From Aedes albopictus (taxonomy: Eukaryota > Arthropoda > Insecta > Diptera > Culicidae): a DNA stretch of 64,000 nt. Position 1 is the first letter of the stretch, and the number at the start of each line of letters is the position of its first letter. Below, one piece after another: positions 35,526 through 46,029 of this stretch. The stretch lies in contig NC_085138.1 in NCBI RefSeq assembly GCF_035046485.1, forward strand, positions 5,765,409 to 5,829,408, in the 5' to 3' direction. Under the pieces are notes generated by a model. That model was not told the DNA's origin. It ran no database searches and was given only the letters and a program-made list of their open reading frames with translations. Made by a program: the position numbers and the translations under genes.

Positions 35526-35647
35526 TCTGATTTTCCCCACGGATGTTACTTGTCCCTCAAAGCGATAACTACCGAGAGCACCAAGCACTAACACTCCCAA
35601 TCAACTCCGATGTTCTGCGGGAAAAGTTTCTTTGAAAAGTCAACTGA

Positions 35648-35655
35648 AATATACA
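35648..35655 (-). promoter_or_regulatory. possible TATA box of astacin B
   Basis: GTATATTT on the minus strand, about 125 nt upstream of the ATG. It would place a start site near 35620 and a 5' UTR of about 95 nt. Inferred only from motif and spacing. Confidence 0.3.
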
Positions 35656-36139
35656 AACTCAAAAGCAACAACGAGCACAACATTTCATCAACAGAGACAG
35701 ACCATCTTTACCTTTTGGCCACATAATGGAGCCGAGGAGGGAACGGTACCACCACCTTACCACCGTAGTATACCTTGAGTTGAGCGCTTAAACAATTCAC
35801 AGCATTCATCGAATGCCGGCTTCAGGTGCAGAAACGAACGTAGATACGAACGGAGCCTTAATTCATTCCGGCTAAGTAAACTTCAAACACACATGGACGG
35901 AACTTTGGCTGCAAAGCTGGGTGGGTATCACACATCGTTCGTTTCGGAAAGGTTTCCTGTCGGTTGCAAGGTGAATAATTAAATGCCTGGTCGAACTTGT
36001 TGATTTGAGCTGGATGTAATTTGAAACTGTAAATTCGTTTGAAAATTTGTATGGAAAGATATAACAAGTTATACCTACATTAGATAAATTTCTTGTTCAT
36101 ATCCAAAGACGCACACACATAGCGAATTACATCAAAAGC
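35656..36139. other. unique sequence upstream of astacin B
   Basis: Low-repeat sequence before the MITE pair at 36140. No gene recognised. It probably holds upstream control sequence of the protease pair. Confidence 0.35.
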
Positions 36140-36390
36140 ACTGACAAACAGACGTAAAACTGTCAAAATTACCATCGAATAACGTTCATTTTAAATATTC
36201 AAAGTTGTGGCCTACACAACCAGAGGCGCGCGAATCGTTTGTCTTTGCGTTTGACGTTTCACACTAGCGCCTTCTGTTGATATTATTGCACAACGTAGTG
36301 TTTTGTGCAACATGTCCACCAGGTGATGGAAACGTGAATTGGGTTTCATGAAAATTGTTCTAGGTGTTACCACAGACAAATAAACGTAAC
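36140..36390. mobile_element. MITE, CACAGACAAACAGACGTAAC family, copy 2
   Basis: Reverse-complement relative of 23449-23701 (shared CACACTAGCGCCTTCTGTTG, CACCAGGTGA and TTTCATGAAAAT). Its right terminal repeat stops after GGTGTTAC, where the next element begins. Confidence 0.75.
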
Positions 36391-36705
36391 TATTAGAGGA
36401 TGCTCATCAATAACTTTTTACTGATGTCTTTTTAATGAGCACACTGCCACCTGTTGGTTGAGCCGCACGAGACACTGTCGGTCATGATGAATTTCAATTT
36501 GACGTTTGTCTAACCCTTACACTACTACACGAATCGCCTGTAATTATCGTTTGCATCATTCAGCAACGTATACACTGGCAAACGGCAAAGCGATCGAAAA
36601 CTAGCGCCTCTGGTGGAAGGATCGCGAAAATCGAATGCAATTTGAATTGATGGTTAAATGGATGTGCCAATCCGTTTTGAAGAGTGTTACGTCTGTTTAT
36701 CTGTA
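36386..36705. mobile_element. second element with the same ends, abutting copy 2
   Basis: Starts CACAGACAAATAAACGTAAC and ends GTTACGTCTGTTTATCTGTA; the interior differs from copy 2. The two may have merged by insertion of one into the terminus of the other. Sequence 36706-37440 has no recognised feature. Confidence 0.65.
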
Positions 36706-37439
36706 CATGGTCAAGGATCTAAAGGTGGCAGTAGTGAGCAAACGTCAAGTAAGGTAACCTTTGCTCAATTTATAGCATTAAAATATCATAATTAAACTAC
36801 ACTTAAACCCCATTTTACGACCGAAACTTGAGGATCGTAAACTCAGATTGAGCGCAAATTGCGGGAGCGCTATTTGGGATGTTGTGCGTAAACGGGATTC
36901 AGTTTGTGACGATCAAAATTACAAAATTCTTTAAATGTGATAAGTTACTTTAGCTTGAAAATTACTTAGTTGTTTTGTAAGGTGATTCCCAGTGGTTCCC
37001 AACTTACGGCCATGGACCAAGCGAATTTACCAAGAATCCAAAGTGTGAGGATGAAATAAAAATATTTTTCGTTTTCCATACAAAGCTCAGTGATTCCCAA
37101 TTTAGGGTCACAGGCCAGAATATTTTTTCTAGAATCAAAAGTATCAAAAAAGAAGCGTATTGTGTCTTGGATATTATGATAAATATTTTTTTCTGCCCCC
37201 TCAAAATTTGAAATTTAGCCAATTTTTTTTATGGAAGGGGGGGGGGCAGACAAAAAGTCAAAATGAAATTTGTATCAGCTTGATTCATTTTAGAAAATTT
37301 GAACTGAATATTCAAATACATATTATTGGTTATGGAACAATGATGAGCTGAGATGCCAAGACGCTTGTCCTTAAAACCCTCACATTTGTACTACTGTGTA
37401 TAGTTGTGCAGCATAGTTGTCCCATTTTATTTTTTTGAC

Positions 37440-37960
37440 TAAGCAGAAGAGTGAGCTGTGATTAGTGAGGCGTGAGTAGTGAACAATGTAGACTGTCAAG
37501 CAATGGCTGTGATGCAGTCAAAAGTGTGAGGCAGTTAGAACCGAAGAGTGAGCAGTGAGTAGAAGGAATGAGCAGTAATTTCTCATTATTGAGCAATGAA
37601 GAACGAGTAGTGAGAAGTTAGTATAGAAAAATAAGCAGTGAAGAGTAAAGCGTCAGCAGGGAAGAGTGATAAGTGAAAAATAAGCAGTCGAAAAGCAGTG
37701 AGAAGTGAATTGTAAGGAATAAAAAAATAGTGATGATGAAGGAACATTGAAGGGTGAGGGGTGAGGTGTGAGAAGATATAAGTGGGAAGTATTAAGTGTG
37801 GTGTGAGGAGTGAGAAGTGTGGTGTGAGAATTGACTAGTGAAGACGGAGCAATCAGAGAAGTGTTAGGAATGAGCAGTGAAAAGAGAAGTATGTGATAAA
37901 GTGAGTAGTGAGAAATGAGGAATATAGCGTGAGTAGTGAAGATTGATGAATGAGGAGTGA
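37440..37960 (+). repeat. degenerate GAGTGAGAAGTGA simple-repeat tract
   Basis: About 500 bp of GAGTGAG, AGTAGTGA and AAGCAGTGA variants with no fixed period. Strong purine/GT strand bias. The open frames here are low complexity. Confidence 0.7.
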
Positions 37961-37965
37961 GTGTA

Positions 37966-38218
37966 CACACTCAAAACAGATTTGCGGGCTCGGCAAAAAC
38001 GCGCACAGCCGTCTGCTCAGTAAAACTATCAGCTGATATCCCAGCAAAAAGTGACATTTGTTAGCTGACTCTCAGCAAAACGATTGCCGAAGCTCAGCAA
38101 TGAACTGTCAAAATTGCTGAGATCTCAGCAAAATTGTTGTTTGCTGATTACTCGGCTGTGCAAATCTCGGCAAAAGAATGGAAAAATGCTGATATCCCGG
38201 CAATCTAAATTAAGTGTG
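37966..38218. mobile_element. 253-bp TA-flanked MITE
   Basis: Ends CACACTCAAAACAGATTTGC and (inverted) CACACTTAATTTAGATTGCC, with TA at 37964-37965 and 38219-38220. The interior repeats CTCAGCAAAA. Confidence 0.75.
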
Positions 38219-38783
38219 TAGGTATGAGTATTGAAAAGAAATTGAATTTTACTGCCAAGGATATCTTCCAGGCATTCCTTCGAACATCCTCTTATCTTAT
38301 CGAAGTTTTCCTTCAGACGTTCATCATTCCTTTAAAGAGTTATTACATAATATAATCTTCCAAGTAATAAATCATTCTCCAATAATTCCTTTGACAAGTT
38401 TTTTAAAGATTTCTTCGAAATTCTCTCATACATAGTTGAAGAATTTCATCAAGTTACTTCTCCAATATTTTCTGCAAGTTTCTTACAGAAACTCCTTCAA
38501 GAAATTCTATTGGATTCTTCGGGTGTATTTGCAAGGAATTCTGCAGAAATACCTTCAGAATTCTTTTAGTGAATTTTCGAAATATTTCATTAGCGATTTT
38601 CCAAGGATTCTATCATAATTATTTCAAGCCTTTAAGAAATTCCTTCAACAATTTCTCCAAGTATTTCTTCAATTTTCTGCAAAGAATAGTCCAGCAGTTT
38701 CTCCAAGTATGTATTTAACAAGAACTTCTTCAGAATTTGTCCCAAGAATTCCTTCAAAAATTCCACCAGGAATTCGCCCTTAA

Positions 38784-38866
38784 CCTTCTTCGTGCATTAG
38801 TTTAAGCTCACCCCGCTGACGTAGTGCACGTTTTGGAGCCATAATGACCCCAATGCACGACTTGGG
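38784..38866. mobile_element. TTAA-flanked mini-MITE (piggyBac-like), copy 1
   Basis: CTTCGTGCATTAG at the left, AATGCACGACTTGGG at the right, and TTAA on both sides (38780-38783, 38867-38870). The copy at 57881-57961 has the same length and the same TTAA flanks. Confidence 0.72.
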
Positions 38867-39194
38867 TTAATTTTTGCAAGGTTCAATTAGGGAATTTTTC
38901 ATAGTATTTCTTAAAGAATTTCTCCAAAACTCCTTCAGAAATTCTTCCGATTCTCACAGCGCGTTTCTTCAGGAATACCTCCAACAATAATTAGATATTT
39001 TCAAAATCAATCCTTTGGAAAATTCTCAAAGGTTTTCTTTAATAATTGCATTATGCATTATTGGAGCTTTTCCAATAAGTTTCCAAGAAAATACTTCAGA
39101 AGATTTTATTTTTCAAAACGTTTACTATGAATTCCTCTAAAAACTTCTACAGAAATTTCATCAAGGATTCCTATAGAAATTTCTGTAAGGAATA

Positions 39195-39412
39195 CTAAAG
39201 ACACTTACACCGTCTTCGGCTAGGGGCCGCACAGACTGAACATTACTAACATTAGACAACGGACAGCACATATAACACCCAGTGGCCCAGTGGAGAATTT
39301 TTCGTTTGACGAAAAGTTTTCCCCGACTGGAGCGGGAATCGAACCCACACTCCGAGGCTTACGAGACACCTAAACGACTGACGCCGCTAACCGCTCGGCC
39401 ACGAAGCCCACG
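39195..39412 (-). mobile_element. tRNA-headed SINE
   Basis: Minus strand GTGGGCTTCGTGGCCGAGCG with A box TGGCCGAGCGG, B box GGTTCGATTCCC and a body ending near CGGTGTAAGTGTC. The tRNA-like head lacks a pairable acceptor stem, so it is not a functional tRNA gene. Confidence 0.75.
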
Positions 39413-41439
39413 AAGATTTTTCTGAGAGATTTTTTCTTTAAGTTTAAGAGTATTTTTCATAGTATTGCTTTGGGAATTTATCAATTGGGACTTTAAATTC
39501 CTCCAAGGATTACTTCAGGGATTGCTTTAATTATTTACCTAAAAAAGCTTTCAACAATTTCTCAAGAAATTCGTTCAAGAATGTTTCACAATGTTTCTGG
39601 CAATCTTCCAAGTATTTCTTTGCGATTTTTTCCAATCAATTATGTTGGAGTTCCCATAAAGATCACTTTCGAAATTTTTCCTAAGAATCCTCCAAAAATT
39701 CTTTCAAAAACTTCCCAAATCATTCCTTTATGAATTTTTCCATGTTTTACTTTAGAAATTTCCCCAACTAACGGAGCTCGTCAAGGATATTTTAGAAAAT
39801 TCTTTTAAGAATTTCATCAGAGCTTCATTCAAGGTTTTCTTAAGATTCTCTTAAAAGACGCTGGCATAGCACACGTTAAGCGTGTCTGTCTGGGCCATAT
39901 TCACTCCAACATCTTACTAGAATCATGAAACTCTTCCAATAATTCTTCCAGCGTTTTCCTCAAGAACTCTTTCATTTTTTTCAGGAATTTTTCCTATGAT
40001 ATTCTAAGGTATTTTTTATGAATTCATCTAGAAATGCCTTGAGGATCTTCATCTGAAATTTTCTCCAAGAACTCCTTTAAGAATTCGTCAGTGATTCCTT
40101 TTTTATATAGCATTTCTTCAGAAATTCTTCCTAGGATTTGGCGCTGTCTTCAAGAACTTAGGACGTTTTTCTAGGATTCCATTGGATATCTTTTTAAGAT
40201 TTCGCCCTGAATTTTTCCAAGGATTTCTTCTGAAATTTCTGAACTCTGAATGATTGTTCAAGTAATTCTCTTGCGATTTCAAATATTGCTCTTGCGATTT
40301 CTCAGAAGATTCTTCAAGAATTCCCTTCTACATGAATTCCATTAAGCATTTCTCCAAAGAATTTAAAAGTCTTCAATGGTTCCCTCAGCAAGAACTATCA
40401 AGTATTTTTGGTATATTTGTTCCGAAATTTGTCCAAGCACCCTTACAGGAATTCCTCCAAGCATTCGATCATGGATATCTATCATGAATTCCTTCTAGGT
40501 TTGACCAAATACATTGATTTAAAGATTTCTTCAGAAGTTCTCCCAAGATTTTTTTCAGAATTTTTTTTCTAATTTCAGCCAAAGTTTTTCAGGGATTCTA
40601 AGAGGAATTTCTTTGAAAATTGAACAAAAAGAAATCTTCAGAAATTCCTTCAGAGATTTCTTTAGAAATTCCTGAATCGGTTTCTTCTAGAAAAAAAAAT
40701 ATTTAAGAAGTCTTCAAAGAGGTGTTCCTAGGATTTTCTAAGGAGAAATTTTAATTTCTTTATTAATTTCTTAAATTTTTTGCTTCAAATATTCTCTAAG
40801 GAGAAATTTTAATTCCTTTAAGCGCTTTTTGAAGATTTTTCCCAAGATTTCATCGGAAAATCCCGCAAGGACTTTTACAGTAGGTTTACTAAGAAAATCT
40901 AAAGGATTTTTTTTCGAAAAATATCTCTGGAGCACCTCTAAAGAGTGCTTCAAAATTCATCTTAGGAATACTATAGCCATTCATCAAAAATTTTTAAGCA
41001 ATTGCTTCCAGGAATCTAGGGTCCTTTCCAAATTTCTTAAAAAAAATCAAAGCATATCATCAACTACTTCTCCAGTTATTCCTTTAGAAATTTCTTCAAA
41101 TATCTTTCTTGTTATTGTAACAAAGTTATTCAAGCTTTTCAACAATGATGTACTTTGTGCTTCCTCATAGATTTGTTTAGAAATGCCTCCAAGAATTAAC
41201 TCGAGAATGTCTTGAACACCTCTTAAAGAATAAAGTGATAAATACATGGATTGGATTTTTATAAGATTTTACCGGAATTATTCCAAAGATTTTTTTTTGG
41301 GAAACCTTTTGTTGTTTTTGTTGTCTTTTTCTTATGAAAATTTCTTCAAGAATTTCTTTAAATATTTCATAAGAAATTTCTTTAACATCTTCTCAAGCAA
41401 TTCTACTAAGGATTGCTTAAAGAGCTTAAGCGCAATGTT

Positions 41440-41645
41440 GAATTTAGAGCCACTATTTTGAATTTTAGACCGCCATCTTGGATATTCTGATCACCATTTT
41501 TGGAATCCGGACTTCTTCCCCATACAAAATATACCCATATTGCGTTGTTTTAGAGCCTAAACACCATTAAACAGCCGCCATGAATTTTGAGCCACCTTGA
41601 ATATTAGGTTGCCATCTTGACTTTTGGGCCGACATCGTGAAATTT
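41440..41645 (+). repeat. CCGCCATCTTG-type degenerate tandem repeat
   Basis: Recurring GAATTTTGAGCCACC, TTAGACCGCCATCTTG, GGTTGCCATCTTGAC and GGGCCGACATCGTG at about 20-30 bp steps. The GCCAT core matches the PHO/YY1 site family. No gene; 41646-41940 is unassigned. Confidence 0.5.
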
Positions 41646-41940
41646 CTGGTCTCCAATGTTGATTTCTACACAAAGTTCGTCAAGCATGCAGAAGGTTACA
41701 AAAATCGCCGCAGTTTGATGTACCGCATGATGAGGCTAGGTTCAGTTTTATATCCAGCTTTTTACGCTAGCGCGAGGGGTGATTCGAATATGACGTTTCT
41801 TGCCGACGACCAAATTTCAGTTCGATGCTATCCTAGTAGACCGTTGTAATTTGTTGATTAAAGTGTCAACATTTTTCACTTGATTAGTTTGCAATCAACA
41901 GCGATCCTCAGAATATTTTGAAATAGTGTTACATATTTTT

Positions 41941-42302
41941 TATTTATTCTTTTCTAGAAATTACTCTAGCTGGGCCAGTTATACCAGTACTGGTCTGGAT
42001 CATTTAAATGGCCATAACTCTGGAGCGCCTTGACAGAACCGGACCATTTTTAATAGCAAACAATGCGGTAAAATTCCGGTTCGATTCAAGCAAAAATTCG
42101 AAAAATCGACCAAGGGAAGTGCCTTAGGAATGAGTGGCTTTTTTGTACACAGACATACATACACACACATACATACATACAATTCATTGAACTTAGTTGA
42201 TTGGTATACCTATCTTGACTCTTCGAGCCTTCTATCGAAAATTCGTTTTTTAAGTGAACATATAGCCTATCGGTACACTTCGGTGTACGAGAAAGGCAAA
42301 AA
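41941..42302 (+). mobile_element. retroelement-like 3' fragment with ACAT repeat
   Basis: An ACATACATACACACACATAC simple repeat is followed by TTCGAGCCTTCTATCGAAAA and ends GGTGTACGAGAAAGGCAAAA. That looks like a frequent mosquito interspersed-repeat 3' end. Family not known. Confidence 0.45.
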
Positions 42303-43155
42303 GTACATTCTTTAAAAGTTTTGAATCGCATTTCATCGCTCCATACGAGGCTCCATAGATTGCACTTAGAAAGATAAAATTCTACTCTTTCACATATAAA
42401 ATATGGATTGTGAGGTAAAATTTGGTACATTCCCAACTTTTGAAAAGCTTGAACCGATTCAAACATACTGTGGAATCTTTTGACGCATAAAATTGAGAGA
42501 ACCCCCGCGCCATCTATGAATACCTAACCAACCGGGAAACTTTAGCAATTATTTATTGAATTTTCCATCCCCATTCGATCATAACTTGAGTCGAGGACTT
42601 GTTAATTTATTCTAATGACCCGATATAATTTCCCATCAAGAGCGTTTGGAGAAGTTTTCCGCTTCACTTACCTACCCACTTTCCAATCCACCGCACCGCC
42701 TTGAGGCGCACGGACATAACATTCCCTTACTACCTACAAACAACGAACCTTCCCTTCATGCGTTAATTGATTTCCTGATGCGGTAAACCGAGTTTCCAGT
42801 TTCCTTTTAATATCAATCATCGAAAAGTTTTGCCGCCAGTGGCCCGATTAGAAGCACACAGGCTGCTGGGATCCAAATCTTCCACGTCACTGCTCACTAG
42901 ATGTGTAAACTAGCTATCAAACACGAGACATTGGGAATTTTTCTCGTTCCAGCAGGTAAGCTTTTCCATGTCCTTGATTAGCGAACATCCGGATTGGAAG
43001 TTTTTGAGGCGTTATTTTCGGCATGGGAACGAGTTGTTTCTGTGGATTTCTCATCCAGCTTATTGAGACTTTCTATAGCGTACGCACTCTGTGTGACTCT
43101 GGTCTAATCAAGTGGAAGCAAAGCCAGAATCCAGTAGTGAAAGTTATCATACTAG
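42303..43155. other. unique intergenic sequence, no gene seen
   Basis: Mostly non-repetitive. No frame over 126 codons and none resembling a known family. Confidence 0.4.
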
Positions 43156-43985
43156 GTAGGGTAGGTAATCAAAATTTGAACCAAATTGCGGCTTTCTGAA
43201 GCAGTGCAAATTTTAAGTCATTTTTTCTCCCACATGGGAATAATTTACTACGGCAAAATCGTATGCACCTGAAAGCAAATATACTATATTAACAATATAG
43301 GTCACTTCGTGTTTTCACATACAACGAAATGGAGACGCCGTTTACGAATGATTACAGCACACCCTGTTGTCAGAAAAAGTCAATAATTGTATTTTGATCA
43401 ATTTTTGTTTACCGTGCAAGGTGACATTTCTCGAAAAAAGATCTTAGGGGTGTCAAAGTTTTTTGTTCCCAAATAATCGATTTATAAATAATCGATTTAC
43501 AATATAAACAAACCAAATAATATTTCATTAGATGACATCTACGAATACATCTGTAGAAGAATTTGAATGCTCCCTCATTGTAACGTCACCGAAATCATTT
43601 CACTTAGAAATTTAAAATTTTCGCCCTCAAAATTAACTTATATTTTGCCCTGGAGGTTGCTATTTTTTTTTGATAATGGCTTAAATTATCATCTTTCTTA
43701 ATGTCCACGCTGACATACATACATCGGATTAAATAGCTTACAAAAAATCCGGAAGATCACCAACCAAGTGCACGTCAAATTTCTTGTGGCAGAGTGCAAG
43801 ACATTGAATCCAAGGATCCAAGGGTGCACCACAAGCTAATGGACCGATGCACGAACTTAATAATTTCAACGTTTTAGCGTTCCGTGCTTACAAAAAATGA
43901 GTTATTTTCGATTAATTTCGTTGTTCTTCCGGAGTGAACTGTGAGTTTATTCGAATACTGATTGTTTTATTCCGGACTAATCGGC

Positions 43986-44065
43986 TTTGTTGTTGGATGT
44001 GTGAACATTGTGCTGTCAAAGATTGGACATTCACACAATCGTCGCGAAATCCTTGCAAAGCTCAT
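43986..44065. repeat. 80-bp dispersed repeat, copy 2
   Basis: Same orientation as 15531-15610, with a few mismatches around GATTGGACATTCACACAATC. It ends just before the element at 44080. Confidence 0.7.
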
Positions 44066-44079
44066 TGTTTTTAAATATA

Positions 44080-44368
44080 CAGTAGACGTTCGATAACTGC
44101 AACATGTTTACGTTTCACTTAGCAAATGAAACTCAATAACTGCAACAACTGACAGACGTCAAAGAACTGTCAGTTGCTGCAGAATGCAACCAATGTGCAT
44201 ACGGAAAACGTTGCACTGCAACAAAAGTGCATGCGAAAAACATCGCATCGCTGTTGACATTTCGTTTTGACGGATAGCGGTGCGATAACTGCAAAATTGT
44301 TGCACTTAGCGGACTTGCACATAAAAATCATTGCAGTTAAAGCGTTTGCACCGAGCGACCGTCTACTG
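44080..44368. mobile_element. pogo-like MITE, TA-flanked
   Basis: Ends CAGTAGACGTTCG and (inverted) CAGTAGACGGTCG, with TA on both sides (44078-44079, 44369-44370). TA targets and CAGTA ends with nearby AACTGCA fit the pogo branch of Tc1/mariner. Non-autonomous. Confidence 0.72.
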
Positions 44369-44538
44369 TACAGTCATGGGCTTCTGGGTGAACTTCAGTT
44401 AGTAAAAATAAATATTCTGGCAAATTCGCCTGCTGCAGAGTGATAATCCTCCATAAATTGAGTCAGGCATTCCTTCAGATGTTCTTTCTGCATTCCTTCT
44501 GGTTTTCTAACGGAAGTTCCTTCTCAGTTTCCTCTTTT

Positions 44539-44669
44539 CCTTTGCTAACCGGAAAAATCCGCATTTATCCGTTGCTAACCGTCGTTAACCGCGTCTAACT
44601 GCACCTGTGACTCAGTTAGCAATGGTTAGGAACGGATATATGCATACGGATTTTCCGATTAGAAAAGGA
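44539..44669. mobile_element. small fold-back element
   Basis: GCTAACCGGAAAAATCCGC pairs with GCATACGGATTTTCCGATTAG. The interior repeats CCGTTGCTAACCG and TAACTG. No duplication identified. Confidence 0.5.
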
Positions 44670-44689
44670 TATGTCATTCTCCTTGGTTT

Positions 44690-45300
44690 TCTTCTAGAGT
44701 TTTTTTTTCTGAGATTCATTCAGGAGCTCTTTTTGAAATTCCTCCAGGTGTGCCTTCAGAGATTGATTTAAAGTTTTTTTTTCTTTAATTTCTCCAGAGG
44801 TTCCTTCGAGGGACCCCCATGCCTACTGAAATTACTCTAGCAATTTCTTCTGATGTTTCTTCAAAAATTACTTCTATAGGAATCTTCAAGAATTCTCTTC
44901 TAGGATTCGTCAAAAAGTTCCTTAGGTATAGGATTTCCTTATAGGAGTTTCTTGGAGTCTTTCTTGGATTCCTGCAGTAGCTCAGGCGTTTTTTTACGAA
45001 TACCTCCCGAAGTTCCTTCTGGAACTCCTCCAAAATTTTCCAAGAACGACCAGGAGTTGTTTCAAGGATTTATCCAAAAGTTCCTTCAAAAATTCCTCCT
45101 TCTGGGAATTTCAACCGGGATTTCTACCAGTATTCTTCCAAAAGTTCCTTCCGAAATTCACTCCGTCCTTTTAGAATTTCCAGCGAGTGAAAATTTGGGA
45201 TTCTTCAAGGAACTTCGTTTGAAATTCCGGAGAAATTCCGAAGTGACTTTGTAAAACTCCAACGCGATTTTATATGAACAATTTAATAAATATTTTCCGA
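44690..45300. repeat. decayed minisatellite of the 12-bp type
   Basis: TTCCTCCAGG, AAGTTCCTTC and GGAATTTC pieces in one orientation. More diverged than arrays A-C. A similar short block lies at 46090-46260. Confidence 0.5.
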
Positions 45301-45445
45301 GGGATCTTTCCAGGATTCCTTTAGAAGTTCCCTCTTTGAAGTATCAGAAATCTTCCAGGAATTATTTTCGTGATTTCTTCCGAGATTTCTATACATTTGG
45401 AATGTCTTCAGAAGTATTTTTTTCCGGGATTCCCAGAAGGAATAA

Positions 45446-46029
45446 GTGAAGACTAGATTTGTAGTAATGAGTTGGTTTGTTGTATGGTGAGATGCTAAAC
45501 TCTCCGTTTCTGCATTGAAACGGTGCAAACTCATGGGTATTATGATTCTTAGCCTAGTTTGATGCTGCTTGAGCAAAACTTTAGGGAATTATGTTGTTGA
45601 AGTTGCAATAAATGAGAATACAACAACACAGTTACACAAAGTTTTGCTTTCGAATAGTTTTGGCGTTTCCGTCTTTTCGGGGTCAAAAACAACTAAATGT
45701 TTTTTTCTTCCAACGTTACGATCCTTATTGGATCTTCCTCAGGGAATCGAATAAAGATCCAATAAGGATCGAAACGTTGGAAGAAGAAAACATTTAGTTG
45801 TTTTTGACCCCGAAAAGACGGAAACGCCAAAACTATTCGAAAGTCTTTAAAACAGTCGTCGTCAATATAACAAAGTTTTGCTCAAACAGCATCAAATCAC
45901 ACAAGCAGTCATAAAACCCTTCCTTTTTTGTTACCATTATTGCAATTACCATTTTATTGCAGCAACGGAGAGTTTACTTTCTCATTATATAAAAATTCAG
46001 CTTATTACTACAAATCTAGTATTTCACTG
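45446..46029. mobile_element. palindromic MITE (ACTAGATTTG ends), copy 2
   Basis: Shares GACTAGATTTGTAGTAATGA, GGTATTATGATTC and the CAAAGTTTTGCTC block with 17437-17773. It is enlarged by the palindromic insert at 45649-45870. Confidence 0.7.
45649..45870. mobile_element. nested inverted-duplicate insert with 12-bp repeats
   Basis: TTCGAATAGTTTTGGCGTTT in the left arm pairs with AAACGCCAAAACTATTCGAA in the right; the arms are near-perfect for about 85 bp. CAAAGTTTTGCT flanks the insert (45637-45648, 45871-45882). The right arm holds ATCGAAACGTTGGAAG, a LINE-tail-like motif. Confidence 0.6.

Larger units (their letters stand above)
38240..41435. repeat. decayed 12-bp-type minisatellite
   Basis: Rich in TTCNNCAAGGAATTC and GATTTCTTC-like pieces. 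It is the same base logic as arrays A-C but far more diverged. A TTAA MITE (38784-38866) and a SINE (39195-39412) are inserted. No gene recognised. Confidence 0.55.

Noticed and set aside
37653..37970. 105-codon Ser/Leu/His-rich frame on the minus strand
   Set aside because: Translation of the degenerate GAGTGAG tract.
39330..39412. tRNA-Ser-like gene (A and B boxes present)
   Set aside because: No pairable acceptor stem; a SINE body follows the B box.
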